DNA from: Crotalaria pallida
Lineage: Eukaryota; Streptophyta; Magnoliopsida; Fabales; Fabaceae
DNA: 64,000 bases
NCBI GenBank assembly: GCA_037953625.1
Contig: CM075656.1
Span: 89,609,001 to 89,673,000 of the forward strand
Direction of reading: 5' to 3'
The notes below the pieces were generated by a model. That model was not told the origin of the DNA and made no database searches. It worked only from the letters and a program-made list of their open reading frames with translations. Each line of letters starts with the position of its first letter. Position 1 is the first letter of the stretch. Positions 11,942 through 22,556 of the stretch are shown piece by piece. The position numbers and the translations under genes were made by a program.

Positions 11942-12367
11942 TGACTAGCGCCCTTTGTGGGAACTTTTCTAGTCCTTGTAGCTAGCGCCCTTCGCGGGAA
12001 CTTTTCTAGCTTTATTCTTGTGACTAGCGCCCTTTGTGGGAACTTTTCTAGTCCTTGTAGCTAGCGCCCTTTGTGGGAACTTTTCTAGCTTTATTCTTGT
12101 GACTAGCGCCCTTTGTGGGAACTTTTCTAGTCCTTGTAGCTAGCGCCCTTTGTGGGAACTTTTCTAGCTTTATTCTTGTGACTAGCGCCCTTTGTGGAAA
12201 CTTTTCTAGTCCTTGTAGCTAGCGCCCTTTGTGGGAACTTTTCTAGCTTTATTCTTGTGACTAGCGCCCTTTGTGGGAACTTTTCTAGTCCTTGTAGCTA
12301 GCGCCCTTTGTGGGAACTTTTCTAGCTTTATTCTTGTGACTAGCGCCCTTTGTGGGAACTTTTCTAA
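11942..12367. repeat. Tandem repeat, 78 bp unit built of two ~39 bp halves, about 5.5 copies
   Basis: Each unit holds two copies of ctagcgccctttgtgggaac followed by ttttctag, linked by 'tccttgta' or 'ctttattcttgtga'. Units start near 11942, 12020, 12098, 12176, 12254 and 12332. Copies are almost identical, with only cgcg/tgtg and g/a changes. Tandem arrays between integrase and the 3' LTR are a known trait of Tat/Ogre elements. A short minus-strand ORF here only mirrors the repeat and is not called. Confidence 0.92.
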
Positions 12368-12461
12368 TCCTTGTTTCTCTCTCTCTTTTTTTTTTGTGGT
12401 TCGTAGAATAAAGAGAGACAAAAGAGAGGTTTATTTATGCTACTGATAATACAAGACTTCT

Positions 12462-13775
12462 CTAAGCATAATACTTTTTGATGTACTTGAAGTTGAGAGG
12501 ACCTATCCTTTTTTGTGAATCTGGTTCCAGGAGGAAGCAGTAGCCACTGGGGTGTGGTTCTTGCACTATGTATGGGCCTTCCCAGTTAGGCGTCCATTTG
12601 CTAGTATGCATGTTCCTCATAACAGCGTCCGTTGCTTTTAGGACCATCTCTCCTTCCACAAACATTCTGGGTCGTACCATCTTTTCATATGTCAACATGA
12701 CCCTTCTTTGGTGTTGGATGAGCTCCTCTTGTGCCTTAGTTCTCAGACCTTCCACTGCTTTTGCTCTTTCCAAGGCGTCTTCCTCATTCTGTGCTATCAT
12801 GCGGGCTGAGGGTATCATTACTTCTGCTGGCAAGGTAGCTTCTGCACCGTACATCAGAGAAAATGGGGACGCCCTGGTAGTTCCATGCCTTGTAACACGA
12901 TAAGCCCATAACGCCAGAGGCAGGTACTCGCTCCATTCCTGTGGCACGTCCTCTACTGTTCTGGCCAGGATCTTGATCAGCGTCCTATTTGTGGATTCAG
13001 CCTGGCCGTTCGATTGTGGATAGTACGGTGTTGATTTGTGATGTATAATGCCGTACTCTTCCAAGATTCCTTCCACCTTCTTATTGATAAAATGGGTGCC
13101 ATTATCTGATACTATTTTTTTGGGCAATCCAAAACGGCAAATGATATTGTCTCTGATGAACTGAACAGTAGTGTCTGCATCTGCTTTCTTACATGCCATT
13201 GCTTCCACCCATTTAGTTGAATGCTCAGTTGCTGCCAGTATCCATCTCCTCCCCTTGGACGCCGGATCGATGGGATCAATGAAGTCCATACACCAGGTAT
13301 GAAAGGGATATGGTGAACTCAGACTCCTCATGTTGCTGGAGGGTGCGTGCACCTTGTTGTCGTGCTTCTGACATTGTTCACATTTTTTCACGAAATTCAC
13401 AGCGTCTTCCCTGATTGTCGGCCAATAGTACCCAATCTTTATGAGTTCCAGATGGAGGGCCCTTCCTCCTTGGTGTCTACCACAAGCGCCCCTGTGTACT
13501 TCTTCCATTACCTTCTCTTGTTCTTCCTTTTCCAAGCACCTCATGACATCTCTAGTAAAACTTTTCTTGAAGAGCTCTCCTTCTTCACAAAAATAGCGGT
13601 CAGCCTTTCTTTTTATTCTTTCTGCCTCATCATTGTCTCCTGGCAAAATCCCATATTCCAAATATTCCTTGATGGGTCTGGTCCAGCTCTCACTGATAGT
13701 GTTAACCTCATTCCCATCCTCGCTGTCCTGACACCTTGGACAATTTCTCTGAAGGGATTCACATTGCGCTTTCAT
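12462..13775 (-). pseudogene. Tat integrase (C-terminal part of pol)
   Basis: 437 aa open frame. The zinc-binding N-domain has H-R-G-A-C-G-R-H near residue 95 and CEQCQKH near 133. The catalytic core shows WCMDFIDPID (first Asp), VSDNGTHF (second Asp) and YYPQSNGQAESTNRT (Glu). It ends in a GPYIV-type C-terminal domain with no chromodomain. The frame is continuous with the RT ORF upstream; the two are separated only by a TGA at 13784-13782, where related pol proteins have a conserved Trp just before P-T. G-to-A decay is the simplest reading. Confidence 0.88.
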
Positions 13776-13781
13776 GGTGGG

Positions 13782-16124
13782 TCAAAACACTCCCATTCTT
13801 TGCATTCGTCTATACAGCCTGGGACCCTCTTGCCCACAAATACTGTCGTGCATCTGTGTCACTTTTCTTAGCCCTTCCTCTTCTGTGACGCTTTTCATAA
13901 GCAAGCCATCTCCATTCTTCTTATATAAGCTTCCCTTGACCAGGCAATAATCTCTAAAAGCCTTTGTCAGCCCCCTGCCTTCAAGTTCTTTCTTGACTGA
14001 GGCTCTCCAATCATCTTTTATTTCTTCCTTAGGCGTTTCTGTCCAGGTTTGGGGGTGATGTACCTTTCTCAGGTGTATCCAATGCTCCTCCTTTTCTGTC
14101 ACGGTCTTACTTCCCAATGTGGCGAGAGCGTCTGCTTTTCTGTTTTCGGATCTAGGCACATGTTCTAGAGCGTCTGTCCTGAATTTCTCCAACAACCGCA
14201 ACACCTTTTCCCTACAGAGAGCCAGTGAGAATTCTTTTACTCCATATTCTCCCCTTAGTTGTCTGATCACCAAGTTGGAATCCCCTTTGACAATTATTCT
14301 TTTGATCCCCAATTCTTCCGTCATCCCAAGTCCCAGCAAGAGAGCCTCATATTCCGCCTCGTTGTTTGTGCAAGGAAACTCGAGTTGGAATGCAAAAGAT
14401 AACTCTTCTCCTTTCGTATTGGACAGTGTCACCCCAGCCCCCCCTTTTGGACAAGAAGGGGACCCGTCAAACATGAGCGTCCATACTTCTTCGTCATTTG
14501 CCAGGCAGACTCCTTCCATGGGCTCCTTCCCTTCATCGACACCACATATTATTACCAGATCAGCCAATGCTTGGCTCCTCAAAGCTGTGGGTGTTACCAA
14601 AGTGATATCATAACTGGTTAGGGTAAAAGCCCATTTGCTAGTTCTTCCTGTGAGATCTGATCCCTGTAACAAGTGCTTGATCCCTTGTGATCTGGTCATC
14701 ATGTGAACAGAGTGGGCCTGGAAGTAACGCCGGTACTTTTGGGACGCATACACCAAGGCCAAGCACTGTCTTTCTTGAAGAGAATATCTGGCTTCCGTGT
14801 CCTTGAGCATTCGACTCCAGTAAGCGATGGGGCGCTCCACGCCTTCTATTTCTTGTGCAAGGAGTCCACTGATGGCAGACGCCGTCGCGGCCAGATAAAC
14901 TCTGATGGGTACGCCTTTGTGGGGAGGAATCATGACTGGAGGGGATGTAAGCGCCATCTTGATCCTGTTGAACGCTTCCTGGTGCTTTTCTTCCCATCTA
15001 AACGTTCCCTTGCCTTTCAAAAGCTTCCTCATCGGACTCAGTAATTCTCCCAAGGCAGGGATGAATCGCCTAATGTATCCCAACTTACCCAACATCTGCT
15101 GAAGCTCTTTCTGACTTGAGGGCGCCTTCATATCTTGTATCGCTTGCACCTTTCCCTCCCCTGCTGAGATTCCCTCCTTATGCACCCTGAACCCGAGGAA
15201 TTCTCCAGATGACACCCCAAATTTGCATTTCAGGGGATTCATTCTAAGCTTATATTTTTTGCATCTTACAAATACTGCCTCCAAATGTTCTAGGTGTTGT
15301 TCCTTCTTCTTGGACTTCACCACCAAGTCATCTACATAATCTTCCACGACCTCATGCATCATGTCATGAAAAATTGCCGTCATTGCCCGTTGATAGGTAG
15401 CACCAGCGTTTTTGAGGCCGAATGGCATCACTGTGTAAAAGAAGTTTCCCACTGGTGTTCTAAAGGCGGTTTTTTCTTCATCCCCTGGTGCCATCCTGAT
15501 TTGATTGTAGCCACTGAAACCGTCCATGAAGGAGAACCGCTCATGCATTGCAGTAGCGTCCACCATACTGTCTATGTTTGGTAGCGGGAAATCATCCTTG
15601 GGGCACGCCTTGTTCAGATCCCTGAAATCCACACAGCATCGTATCTGCCCATTCTTCTTCTTTACTGGGACAATGTTGGCCAACCACGTAGGATGTTGTA
15701 TAGGCTTTATGAACTGGGCTTTGAGCAATTTTTCCACTTCCCTTTTGATGGCCTTCTCTATTTCCGGGTCGAATTTCCTGGCTGGCTGTTTGACTGGGGT
15801 TGCGGACGCCTTTACTGCCAAGTTGTGTGTCACTAACTTGGGGCTGAGGCCAGGCATCTCCTCATAAGTCCATGCAAACACCTCTTTGTACTTTGTGAGT
15901 AAGGCTATTAAGTCTTCTTTCTCTTTATCAGTAAGGGACGCCGATATATACAGTGGCTTGTGTTCTTCACCTCCTATGTTGACTTCCTCTACTTCCTTTT
16001 TGGTTGGCTCTTCTTCTTGTGCTATCATAACTTCTTCCTTGGTCACAGCTCTTCCCTTTAATGCTTGCAAGAGGGTGGGGCTGGCCAAGTCTTTGAGGCT
16101 CGGCTTGGCTGGCCCCGCGAGTCC
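13782..16124 (-). pseudogene. Tat reverse transcriptase with two RNase H regions
   Basis: Open from the TAG at 16127-16125 to the TGA at 13784-13782. RT motifs are CVDFRDLNKACPKD, FSGYNQIRMAP, MPFGLKNAGATYQ and the catalytic YVDDLVVKS. A first RNase H-like region follows (GLLAQEIEG, ARYSLQERQCLALVYA), but its usual first Asp is replaced in YLAATASAIS. A second, archaeal-type RNase H follows: MFDGSPSCPKGGAG, NNEAEYEALLLGL, KGDSNLVI, and RSENRKADALA. A dual RNase H is characteristic of the Tat clade. There is no Met just after the TAG, so translation would need readthrough, or the TAG is a mutation. The products would copy the element RNA inside virus-like particles. Confidence 0.88.
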
Positions 16125-18065
16125 CTATAAGATGGCCCACCGTGTTCCTCCCTGAGGGAGGCGCTGCTTTTGAAGTTTGAATTTCGTCTTTGCTGCTGTG
16201 CCTAAGCCTGACGCGTCCTCTCCTGGAAGGCGTAGCCTTTTGAAGACGGACTCCCTTGCAGGTGCCACTTTCTCCTTTCCCTTAAGACTGATAGGTGCCT
16301 CCCTTTCAATCCTGCCTGTCCCTGGTGGGGCCAACTCATCAAAGACTGAGACGTCTATCAGATGCATCTCAGATGCCTCAAAGGGTGCTTTTGTGGCTGG
16401 GATCTCAATGTCACGTCCCTTGTAAGAAGATTTGACGCACTGATGCAATGTGGAGGGAACACACTGGTGCAAATGGATCCAAGGGCGCCCCAGAAGGATA
16501 TGGTAGCTTGGGTTGCCATCAACAATGGGAAATGTGTTGAGTGTTTTGATGGGCCCTACTTCCAAATTGATCACAACACACGCTCTTGTTTCCACTGTAT
16601 CTCCATTGAAGGTACTTAATACTGTCTCAGCCTTTTTCCACCTTGAAGTGGGAATCCCCAGTTTTGCAAAGATGTGTGTTGGGACGATGTTGACTCCTGA
16701 ACCATTATCTACTAGAGCACGCCTGACTTTGACGCCTTCAATTACTGCCTCTACGAACAGCGGCCTATTATGACAGTATCCAGGGTATTGCAGCTGAGGT
16801 TCTCTGAACATAATGGCCGAAGCATGTGCCCTTGCTACCCTCGAGAGTGGGGTGTGTGCTGCACTGGTATTTCCGCCCCTCCTTATAATGACATCTGCCA
16901 AAGCTTGTGCCGCTTCTGCCCTTACATTGGTATCGAGTCCTAGCTGGTCAAACAATGCTCTGAAACCTCTGGTCTTTGTTAGGCCCCTCCTCAGCTCGTT
17001 TTCCAGCACCTCCTCTTCCTCAAGTTCTTCCAACAGGTTTCCCTCCCTTGATAGGATGACATTTACCTGGTGTCTTGGTAGAGGCTGTGTCCCTACACCC
17101 TCTTCTGCCCCTTGCTCTGGTAGCAGCACCTTTCCTGCTGCGAGTTGTTTCTGTAATATTCCCCTAATTACATAACATTCCATGGTGCTATGTCCCCTAT
17201 GTCGATGGAGTATGCAGAAAGCTGGGTTGTTATATTCTTGCTGCGTCAAGGGGCGCCTTTCAGTTCTTGCTTTTAGCACGCCCTCCTTTAGCCATTCCTC
17301 TACCAGTTGGTACGTAAGCTCCCTTGGAATGGGCAATGTTGGTGGGGGATCTCGCTTCTCATAGTTCCACTGGGTGGTTCTGTAATTTCTTCCTCTCTTG
17401 TCATCTACTTCATTGACATCAAAGGCAGTTTGCTCTCTGGTCCTCTTCCCTTGTTTTCGCATAGCTTCCGTCACGTCCAGTGCCCTAGCTAGTAGTTCAG
17501 CAAAGGTGGTAATCTTGCTTAAAGCCAGAAATATTTGTGACCCATCCTCTACACTCTTAATGCACCCATACACCAAGTCTGCCTCGGGGAGCGTCTCTCT
17601 ACAACTGAGTGCTTTGTCCCGGTACCTCTTTATGAACTGTACCAGTCCTTCTCCCATTCTTTGTCTGACTCTCCCCAGGTCCATCACATGAATGGCGGCT
17701 TCTTCTTCAAGGAACTTATTACAAAATTCTGTAGCCATTTGTTCCCAACTCCTAATGGACGCCGGACGTAGTTTGGAATACCAAGTAAAAGCGCGCCCTG
17801 TGAGAGATTTTGAGAATTCTCTTACCCTCAAACGTAGGTCTGAGCTGTGGATTCCCAAGTCATCCACGTACGTCATCAGATGCTCCCTTGCACTCCCACT
17901 TCCATCGAACTTTCGAAATGTAGGTGTTGTGTACCCACGGGGGTATCGATACGTGACTATCTCCATCATGAAAGGTGGGTCCAGATCAACTACTGGGGCG
18001 CCTCCCTCTCTGTGTGCCTGCAACATTCGTTTCAGTTCTGCTTGTGTCACCAAGGCGTCCTTCAT
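16125..18065 (-). pseudogene. Tat gag and aspartic protease (frame-shifted from the gag start)
   Basis: 646 aa. Retrotrans_gag domain is at about residues 55-180 (LTGRAFTWYSKLRP, WEQMATEFCNKFL, FIKRYRDKALSC). A zinc-knuckle-like CILHRHRGHSTMEC lies near residue 285. A retropepsin follows with active site ALVDNGSGVNIVP near residue 450 and GRPWIHLH further on; the usual D-T/S-G is D-N-G-S-G here. The true gag start is at 18498 in another frame; the frames join near an A-run at about 18155-18170. The ORF ends in TAG at 16127-16125, in frame with RT. Confidence 0.85.
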
Positions 18066-18147
18066 GCCTTCCGTGTCATGGGTGTCCAGCTCCGCCTGCG
18101 CCTTTTCCCAGGCGTCCTCCTCTTCTTTCCTGGCTTCTTCTTCCAGA

Positions 18148-18498
18148 CTAGTTTTGATTTTTTAGTGCTTCAGCTTCTTCTTTTGCCTTGGCATTTTGGC
18201 TCTTGTAACTTGCTATCAGTTCTGCCAAGGCATTTTGATTAGCTATGATGTTGTTGAGGACAGTGGCCTCCAGGGCTACCTGCACGCCTTTTCCTGAGGA
18301 GTCTTTCTCTGTTTGCACCAACTCCTCCCTTGGGACGTTTGAGACCGGCTCTTCCTGATCATTCCCAGGGCTGAAAATCAGCCTTCTTGCCGCTGTGCTA
18401 CGCAGCACTTCGTTGCCTCCTCCCATAGCGGTCCTCACACCATCGCTTTCTTGCTCCGTCCTCTGAACGTCCTCCAAGTTGTCAAGTGTAGAAGCCAT
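18148..18498 (-). pseudogene. Tat gag N-terminus
   Basis: 116 aa starting with ATG 12 bp after the primer binding site sequence, which is right for gag. It is acidic and helical, with Lys/Glu-rich KAKEEAEALKN at the end. The protein continues into the 18065-16125 frame after a one-base shift; the second frame is open from about 18165 with Glu/Lys-rich sequence. Confidence 0.7.
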
Positions 18499-18500
18499 TA

Positions 18501-18520
18501 CTTCCCCGGCAACGGCGCCA
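18501..18520 (-). promoter_or_regulatory. Primer binding site, tRNA-Asp type
   Basis: Minus strand TGGCGCCGTTGCCGGGGA sits two bases inside the 5' LTR. It is the complement of the 3' end (…TCCCCGGCAACGGCG-CCA) of plant tRNA-Asp(GUC). Confidence 0.85.
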
Positions 18521-18522
18521 AC

Positions 18523-19225
18523 TGTTTCTGCCAGGAATATTATATTTTTTGCAAAGGAACGATAGAATGCAAAAAATACAATTTGGGTTCGTAAACTTTG
18601 TGAAGTAGATGACCTCTTTTGATTACTTTTGTCAATATTTGTACAAGGGTGGGATTTTTACATAGAGGGGGTATAACTTAGCAAGAAAAGGAAGGGAAAA
18701 CAAGGGGACGTCTTTCTTTTTATCTCCCTCAACCTTCTCTCTTCTCTAGAGTCGTTGCGTATGTTTTCCTATTGCTCTTCTTAATTCTGCCTCCTCTCCT
18801 TCTTGCCTTAGCCCCTTTTTATACTTCATCCTTAGCTTAATCTCCAAGTTTCTCCATCCCTTAACCTCCTGGTTATTGCACTACTCATGTATTGCCCACT
18901 GGTTCGTATCATTAGCTTCTCTTAAACAAAGAGATTAGCATCTTTCTTTATTTGGCCTTGAGTGAAATAATGAAGCTTCCATATATGGTGACTTTGAGTG
19001 ACTGGCACGAGGCTCAATGTTGGGGGCCTCTGCTCCTTCGTTCTGCTTCCTTGTTGGAAAAGGGTGCTGGAGGCAGGGGACACCCTTCATTCTGGTTTGG
19101 TTGCAAGAGGAGGATCCCTTCTGATCTAGTTCCTCAACTCGTTACCTCCTATCAATTCTGATATTTTAGCTTCTTAGTGGGCTGAGGCCCAATATAATGT
19201 ATTTTCTTTTTTCCTGTCCAAAACA
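18523..19225 (-). repeat. 5' LTR of the Tat element
   Basis: 703 bp. In element orientation it starts TGTTTTGGACAGG and ends GGCAGAAACA. It matches 6509-7229 apart from about nine transitions and an 18 bp indel. It should hold the promoter for gag-pol. Confidence 0.93.
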
Positions 19226-19336
19226 ACGCGAGAATAGAAACATTTATTGAAAGGCCATTAACATGTGAGAATAAAATGGGATTTAAACCCGGTCCCACAT
19301 TCGCAAGGGGAAAAAAGACAACTAAACAGATTAAAA

Positions 19337-19420
19337 TGTCAGAAGTGGGATTTGAACCCACGCCCTCTTTCGAAGACCAGAACTTGAGTCTGGCGCCTTA
19401 GACCACTCGGCCATCCTGAC
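19337..19420 (-). tRNA. tRNA-Leu (anticodon CAA)
   Basis: 84 nt. Acceptor GTCAGGA pairs with TTCTGAC (one G-U), discriminator A. The anticodon stem CCAGA/TCTGG encloses loop CTCAAGT, giving anticodon CAA. The long variable arm is typical of Leu tRNA. The B box GGTTCAAATCC and T arm are intact. Downstream TTTT on the minus strand (19336-19333) is a Pol III terminator. Upstream there is a TATA-like TTTATATTAAA (about -26 to -36) and CAA at -1 to -3, the usual plant tRNA gene signals. It looks functional. No intron. Confidence 0.93.
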
Positions 19421-19828
19421 TTGATGTCCAGTGTTTGCACAATTTAATATAAAACAAATAACTCAATTCATTTTAAATATTCATCTTCTTGAGTAAAGAC
19501 GTATTTAATATTTTATTTCCATGTCCAAGTGGTTACAATTTTAAGTGGGTTTAAATAACGTGTGTAAATATAAATAATAAAAAGTAAGTGAGAAACACAA
19601 ATTGATTGATTTGTAAGTAGAAGAAGTTTAAAATATAGGTTTTAAAAATAACACTAATGTAATAAAAAAAAATCTTATTCACCAATGGTTAAGAATAAAC
19701 ATCTAAAAATAAATAGTTTTTCTTGAGAGTCGCTGCATTAAATGAATCAAAAGTTTATTTTTTATTTTTTTAGAAAAATTCATTTGAGTTTCTTGTTGTT
19801 AATTCCAAGGATTAAAATTAAGAAATTC

Positions 19829-19862
<34 letters not shown>

Positions 19863-21199
19863 GAAGGATGATGAAGAAGAAGCTAAATGAAGTAAAAATT
19901 CATTAGAAAATATAGTTGTTTTAGAGAAGAAAAATTGAAACTTGTGATATTTTTATATTCCTAAAAAACTTAACAAATGTACTTAATACACTTGTTAGCA
20001 AAACAATTATAATAATAATAAATATAATAAAGGTTTGGTTAACCTCAACATTTAGGATAAGAGATAAGGAGTTAATAAAAAAATGAATACATCCACAAGA
20101 TCAACTAATCACTTTTCGAAATAGAGAAAATTGGCAATGCATCGAAAGTTTTTTACACCATCAATGCATCATCTACCATTCATCCATTTATGATTATTAA
20201 CTTTTAAATTAAAGTAATACAAATGAATGATGAATGATAGAATGATGATGTAAAAAATTTTGCACCATCAATACATACTCATTAATCTCTTCAAAATATT
20301 ACAGTACATTTTTATTTTTTTTCAACATAAAGTTATATTTTTAGTGTCTTATTCTCGAGTTTTAAGATTGAGGTTCATAAAATCTTATAAATAATAATAG
20401 CACAACAACACTCACCTAAGAAAGGATCTATGAATTCCTTATTGTCAACGTTGTTTTGCAGTTTTTCTTTTCTTCATGTTGTTTTCGACAGTCACCACTC
20501 ACCTCAACTTCCCAACTTAATCCTAAGATACAAGCTCCATCACAAGTTGCTCCTAAAATGACCACGATTGTCGTTGGAAAGTCATTTTCATCCTCATCTA
20601 GAAGTTAAGTTAGAACATTAACTTATTATTTGCCGGTATTCAAAGAACATTAAAGATTTTTGAGGACTAATTTCAATTGAAATAAATTAAGGTTTTTTTT
20701 TTTCATAGATAAAGTATTTTTGATTTTTTATGGTGATAGGGAAAATGGATTTAAATTTATCTAATGATGGCGCCTAAAATTAAATATGAAACTTACAACT
20801 CCGAAACGTTAAGACTACTTATATGAGGATGTGAGCTATTCCCAAAATAACAAAGCTAAAAGTCTAAAAGTGTTCCTCTTAGAAAAAGTCAAAGTTCAAC
20901 CTCTGAATAAATAAAAGTTGGACAGAAAAATAGTTGCCGGTCAAACTCTATAAGACAACAAGAGAGATAAGAGAGTAATAAATTAAGAGCAATGCTATAT
21001 GTAGCGAAAAAATACATCCACGAAATGCACTATCTGAAATTGGGCCAATGAAAAGTCAATATAGCCTTAAACTACAGAGTTGCAAAAATCTAACTTAAAC
21101 TCTTAGTATTGTTCGTGCATATGTACAAAACAGCATTTTCCATAAATTAATGAGCAACAATTCTAATGTCCACTACTTCTTACTCCTATATTATTATAG
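19421..21199. other. Intergenic, with an ATA repeat and a small MITE
   Basis: No credible gene. Contents: an (AAT)n run at 19829-19861, and a MITE-like hairpin at about 20145-20277. The rest is AT-rich. From about 20930 onward the sequence is presumed promoter of the first methyltransferase gene. Confidence 0.6.
20145..20277. mobile_element. Small MITE
   Basis: Left ttttttacaccatcaatgca and the following atcatctaccattcatc are mirrored by gaatgatgaatgatagaatg and atgatgtaaaaaattttgca. Roughly 130 bp, no ORF. Confidence 0.5.
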
Positions 21200-21206
21200 T
21201 ATAAAA
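21200..21206 (+). promoter_or_regulatory. TATA box candidate of the first O-methyltransferase gene
   Basis: tataaaa, 77 bp before the ATG at 21283. The flanking block ('ttctaatgtccactac... ttattatagt') is shared with the second copy's promoter. Confidence 0.5.
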
Positions 21207-21282
21207 AAATACCAGTTGTGTAATTTTTGTTTGTTATAAAAAAGAAGGCTAATTGATCAGAAAACACAGGATTGTTCAAAAA

Positions 21283-22556
21283 ATGGACATGAAGCAAGGG
21301 CAGGGTGCTGAAGAGTTGTTTCAAGCTCAGTCCCATTTGTATAACTACACTTACAATTTCATTGGTTCAATGTCCCTCAAAAGTGCTGTTCATTTAGGAA
21401 TACCAGACATAATCCATAACCATGGAAAACCCATTACTATCCCTCAATTGGTTTCAGCACTTAAAATCCACCCTTCAAAATCTACTCATGTATATAGGCT
21501 TATGCGTTTGCTAGTGCATGCCGGCTTCTTTACCACATCAAAGGTTGTTGTAGATGAGAAAGAAGAAGTTGTGTATGATCTCACACCTTCCTCTAGGCTT
21601 CTTATCAAAGACAACATCCCAAACATGTCTCCTTATGTGAAGGCAATGTTCCATCCAGCTCTAGTTCACTCATCTGAGTACTTAGGAGAATGGTTTCACA
21701 CTAATGAGCAAACGCCCTTTCAAACTGCTTATGGCATGAGCTATTGGGATTATTTAGGCCAAGACCAAGAGTTTAATAGCCAATTCGATGAAGCAATGAT
21801 TAGTGATTCAGGGATGATGAATTTGGTGATCAAAGATTGCAAGTCTATTTTTGAAGGATTGAATTCATTGGTTGATGTTGGTGGTGGCAAAGGGGCAGTT
21901 GGTAGGATAGTTTCTGAGGCACTGCCTAATTTGCAATGGACAGTGCTAGATCTTCCACATGTGGTTGAAAATTTGCAGGATAGTAACAATTTGAAATTTG
22001 TTGGAGGAGACATGTTTCACTCTATTCCCTCAGCAGATGCTATTCTTCTTAAGGTATGCCAATTGAACCTTCATCTTTGCATAACTTTTTAATGCATAAA
22101 ACTTCATTTGGATTTTAAGCTTTCTTAATTTATTTGTATGTAGCATAGCTTGAATAGTTATTTTGTATATACGTTGCTAGTAGTGGTGGTTTCTTGAAAT
22201 TCAAGTAAAAAGGTTGACTGAAATTAAAATGATTCATATGCATTATTTTGCAGTTAGTCTTGCATGCTTATAGTGATGAAGACTGCATTAAGGTGCTGAA
22301 GAAATGCAGAGAAGCTATTTCAAGCAAAGGCAAGGAAGGAAAAGTAATCATCATAGACATAGTGATTAATGAGAAGAATGATAAGCACGAATTAACACAA
22401 TCGAAGCTCTTTTTTGATGTGTTAATGGTGATTCTGGTGACTGGAAGAGAGAGAGAAGAACATGAATGGGAAAAGCTATTCTTGGAAGCTGGATTCAGTC
22501 ACTACAAGATAACACCTATCTTTGGCATGAGGTCCCTGATTGAAGTTTATCCTTGA
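21283..22556 (+). CDS. Isoflavone O-methyltransferase-like protein, copy 1
   Basis: Exons 21283-22053 and 22254-22556 with one GT-AG intron, giving 357 aa. It would transfer a methyl group from S-adenosylmethionine to an isoflavonoid hydroxyl in the cytosol. The N-terminal dimerization domain (about residues 12-110) has LYNYTYNFIGSMSLKSAV and IIHNHGKPIT, typical of legume isoflavone 7-O- and 4'-O-methyltransferases. The SAM site is LVDVGGGKGAVGR (196-208), then VLDLPHVVEN (221-230) and GGDMF (241-245). The catalytic base is His261 in LVLHAYSDED; likely partners are Asp292 and Glu326. It ends SLIEVYP like its relatives. The usual W in the LHDW motif is Tyr (LHAY). Start chosen at ATG 21283 (another in-frame ATG is two codons later). 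Exact position methylated cannot be told. It lies in tandem with copy 2 and 12 kb from isoflavone synthase. Confidence 0.92.

Larger units (their letters stand above)
6509..19225 (-). mobile_element. Ty3/gypsy LTR retrotransposon, Tat type, with antisense extra gene
   Basis: 12,717 bp on the minus strand. The 5' LTR is at 18523-19225 and the 3' LTR at 6509-7229. LTRs begin TGTTTTGG and end GCAGAAACA in element orientation. Next to the 5' LTR is a tRNA-Asp primer site, and next to the 3' LTR a polypurine tract. Flanking 5 bp are acgtg (6504-6508) and acgcg (19226-19230), a target duplication with one C/T change. Order is gag, protease, RT, RNase H, second RNase H, integrase, then a 5 kb region holding a plus-strand spliced gene. 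The second RNase H and the antisense gene point to the Tat clade (relatives: Ogre, Retand, Grande). LTRs differ by about nine substitutions, all transitions, plus one 18 bp indel, so the insertion is fairly young. The coding region has a frameshift in gag, an in-frame TAG between protease and RT and a TGA inside pol, so this copy looks non-autonomous. Confidence 0.93.

Noticed and set aside
11942..12367. CRISPR-like spacing of repeats
   Set aside because: Units are contiguous tandem repeats with the same linkers, not unique spacers, in a plant nuclear element.
12206..12421. Minus-strand 71-codon ORF with repeats
   Set aside because: It only translates the 78 bp tandem array.
13347..18242. 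Many plus-strand ORFs of 60-174 codons opposite the Tat gag-pol
   Set aside because: They mirror the conserved minus-strand RT, protease and gag frames, have no domains and overlap each other.
21253..21282. Ten extra N-terminal residues for the methyltransferases starting at TTG
   Set aside because: No ATG is present; relatives start near the MDM- position, so ATG 21283 (and 24350) is used.
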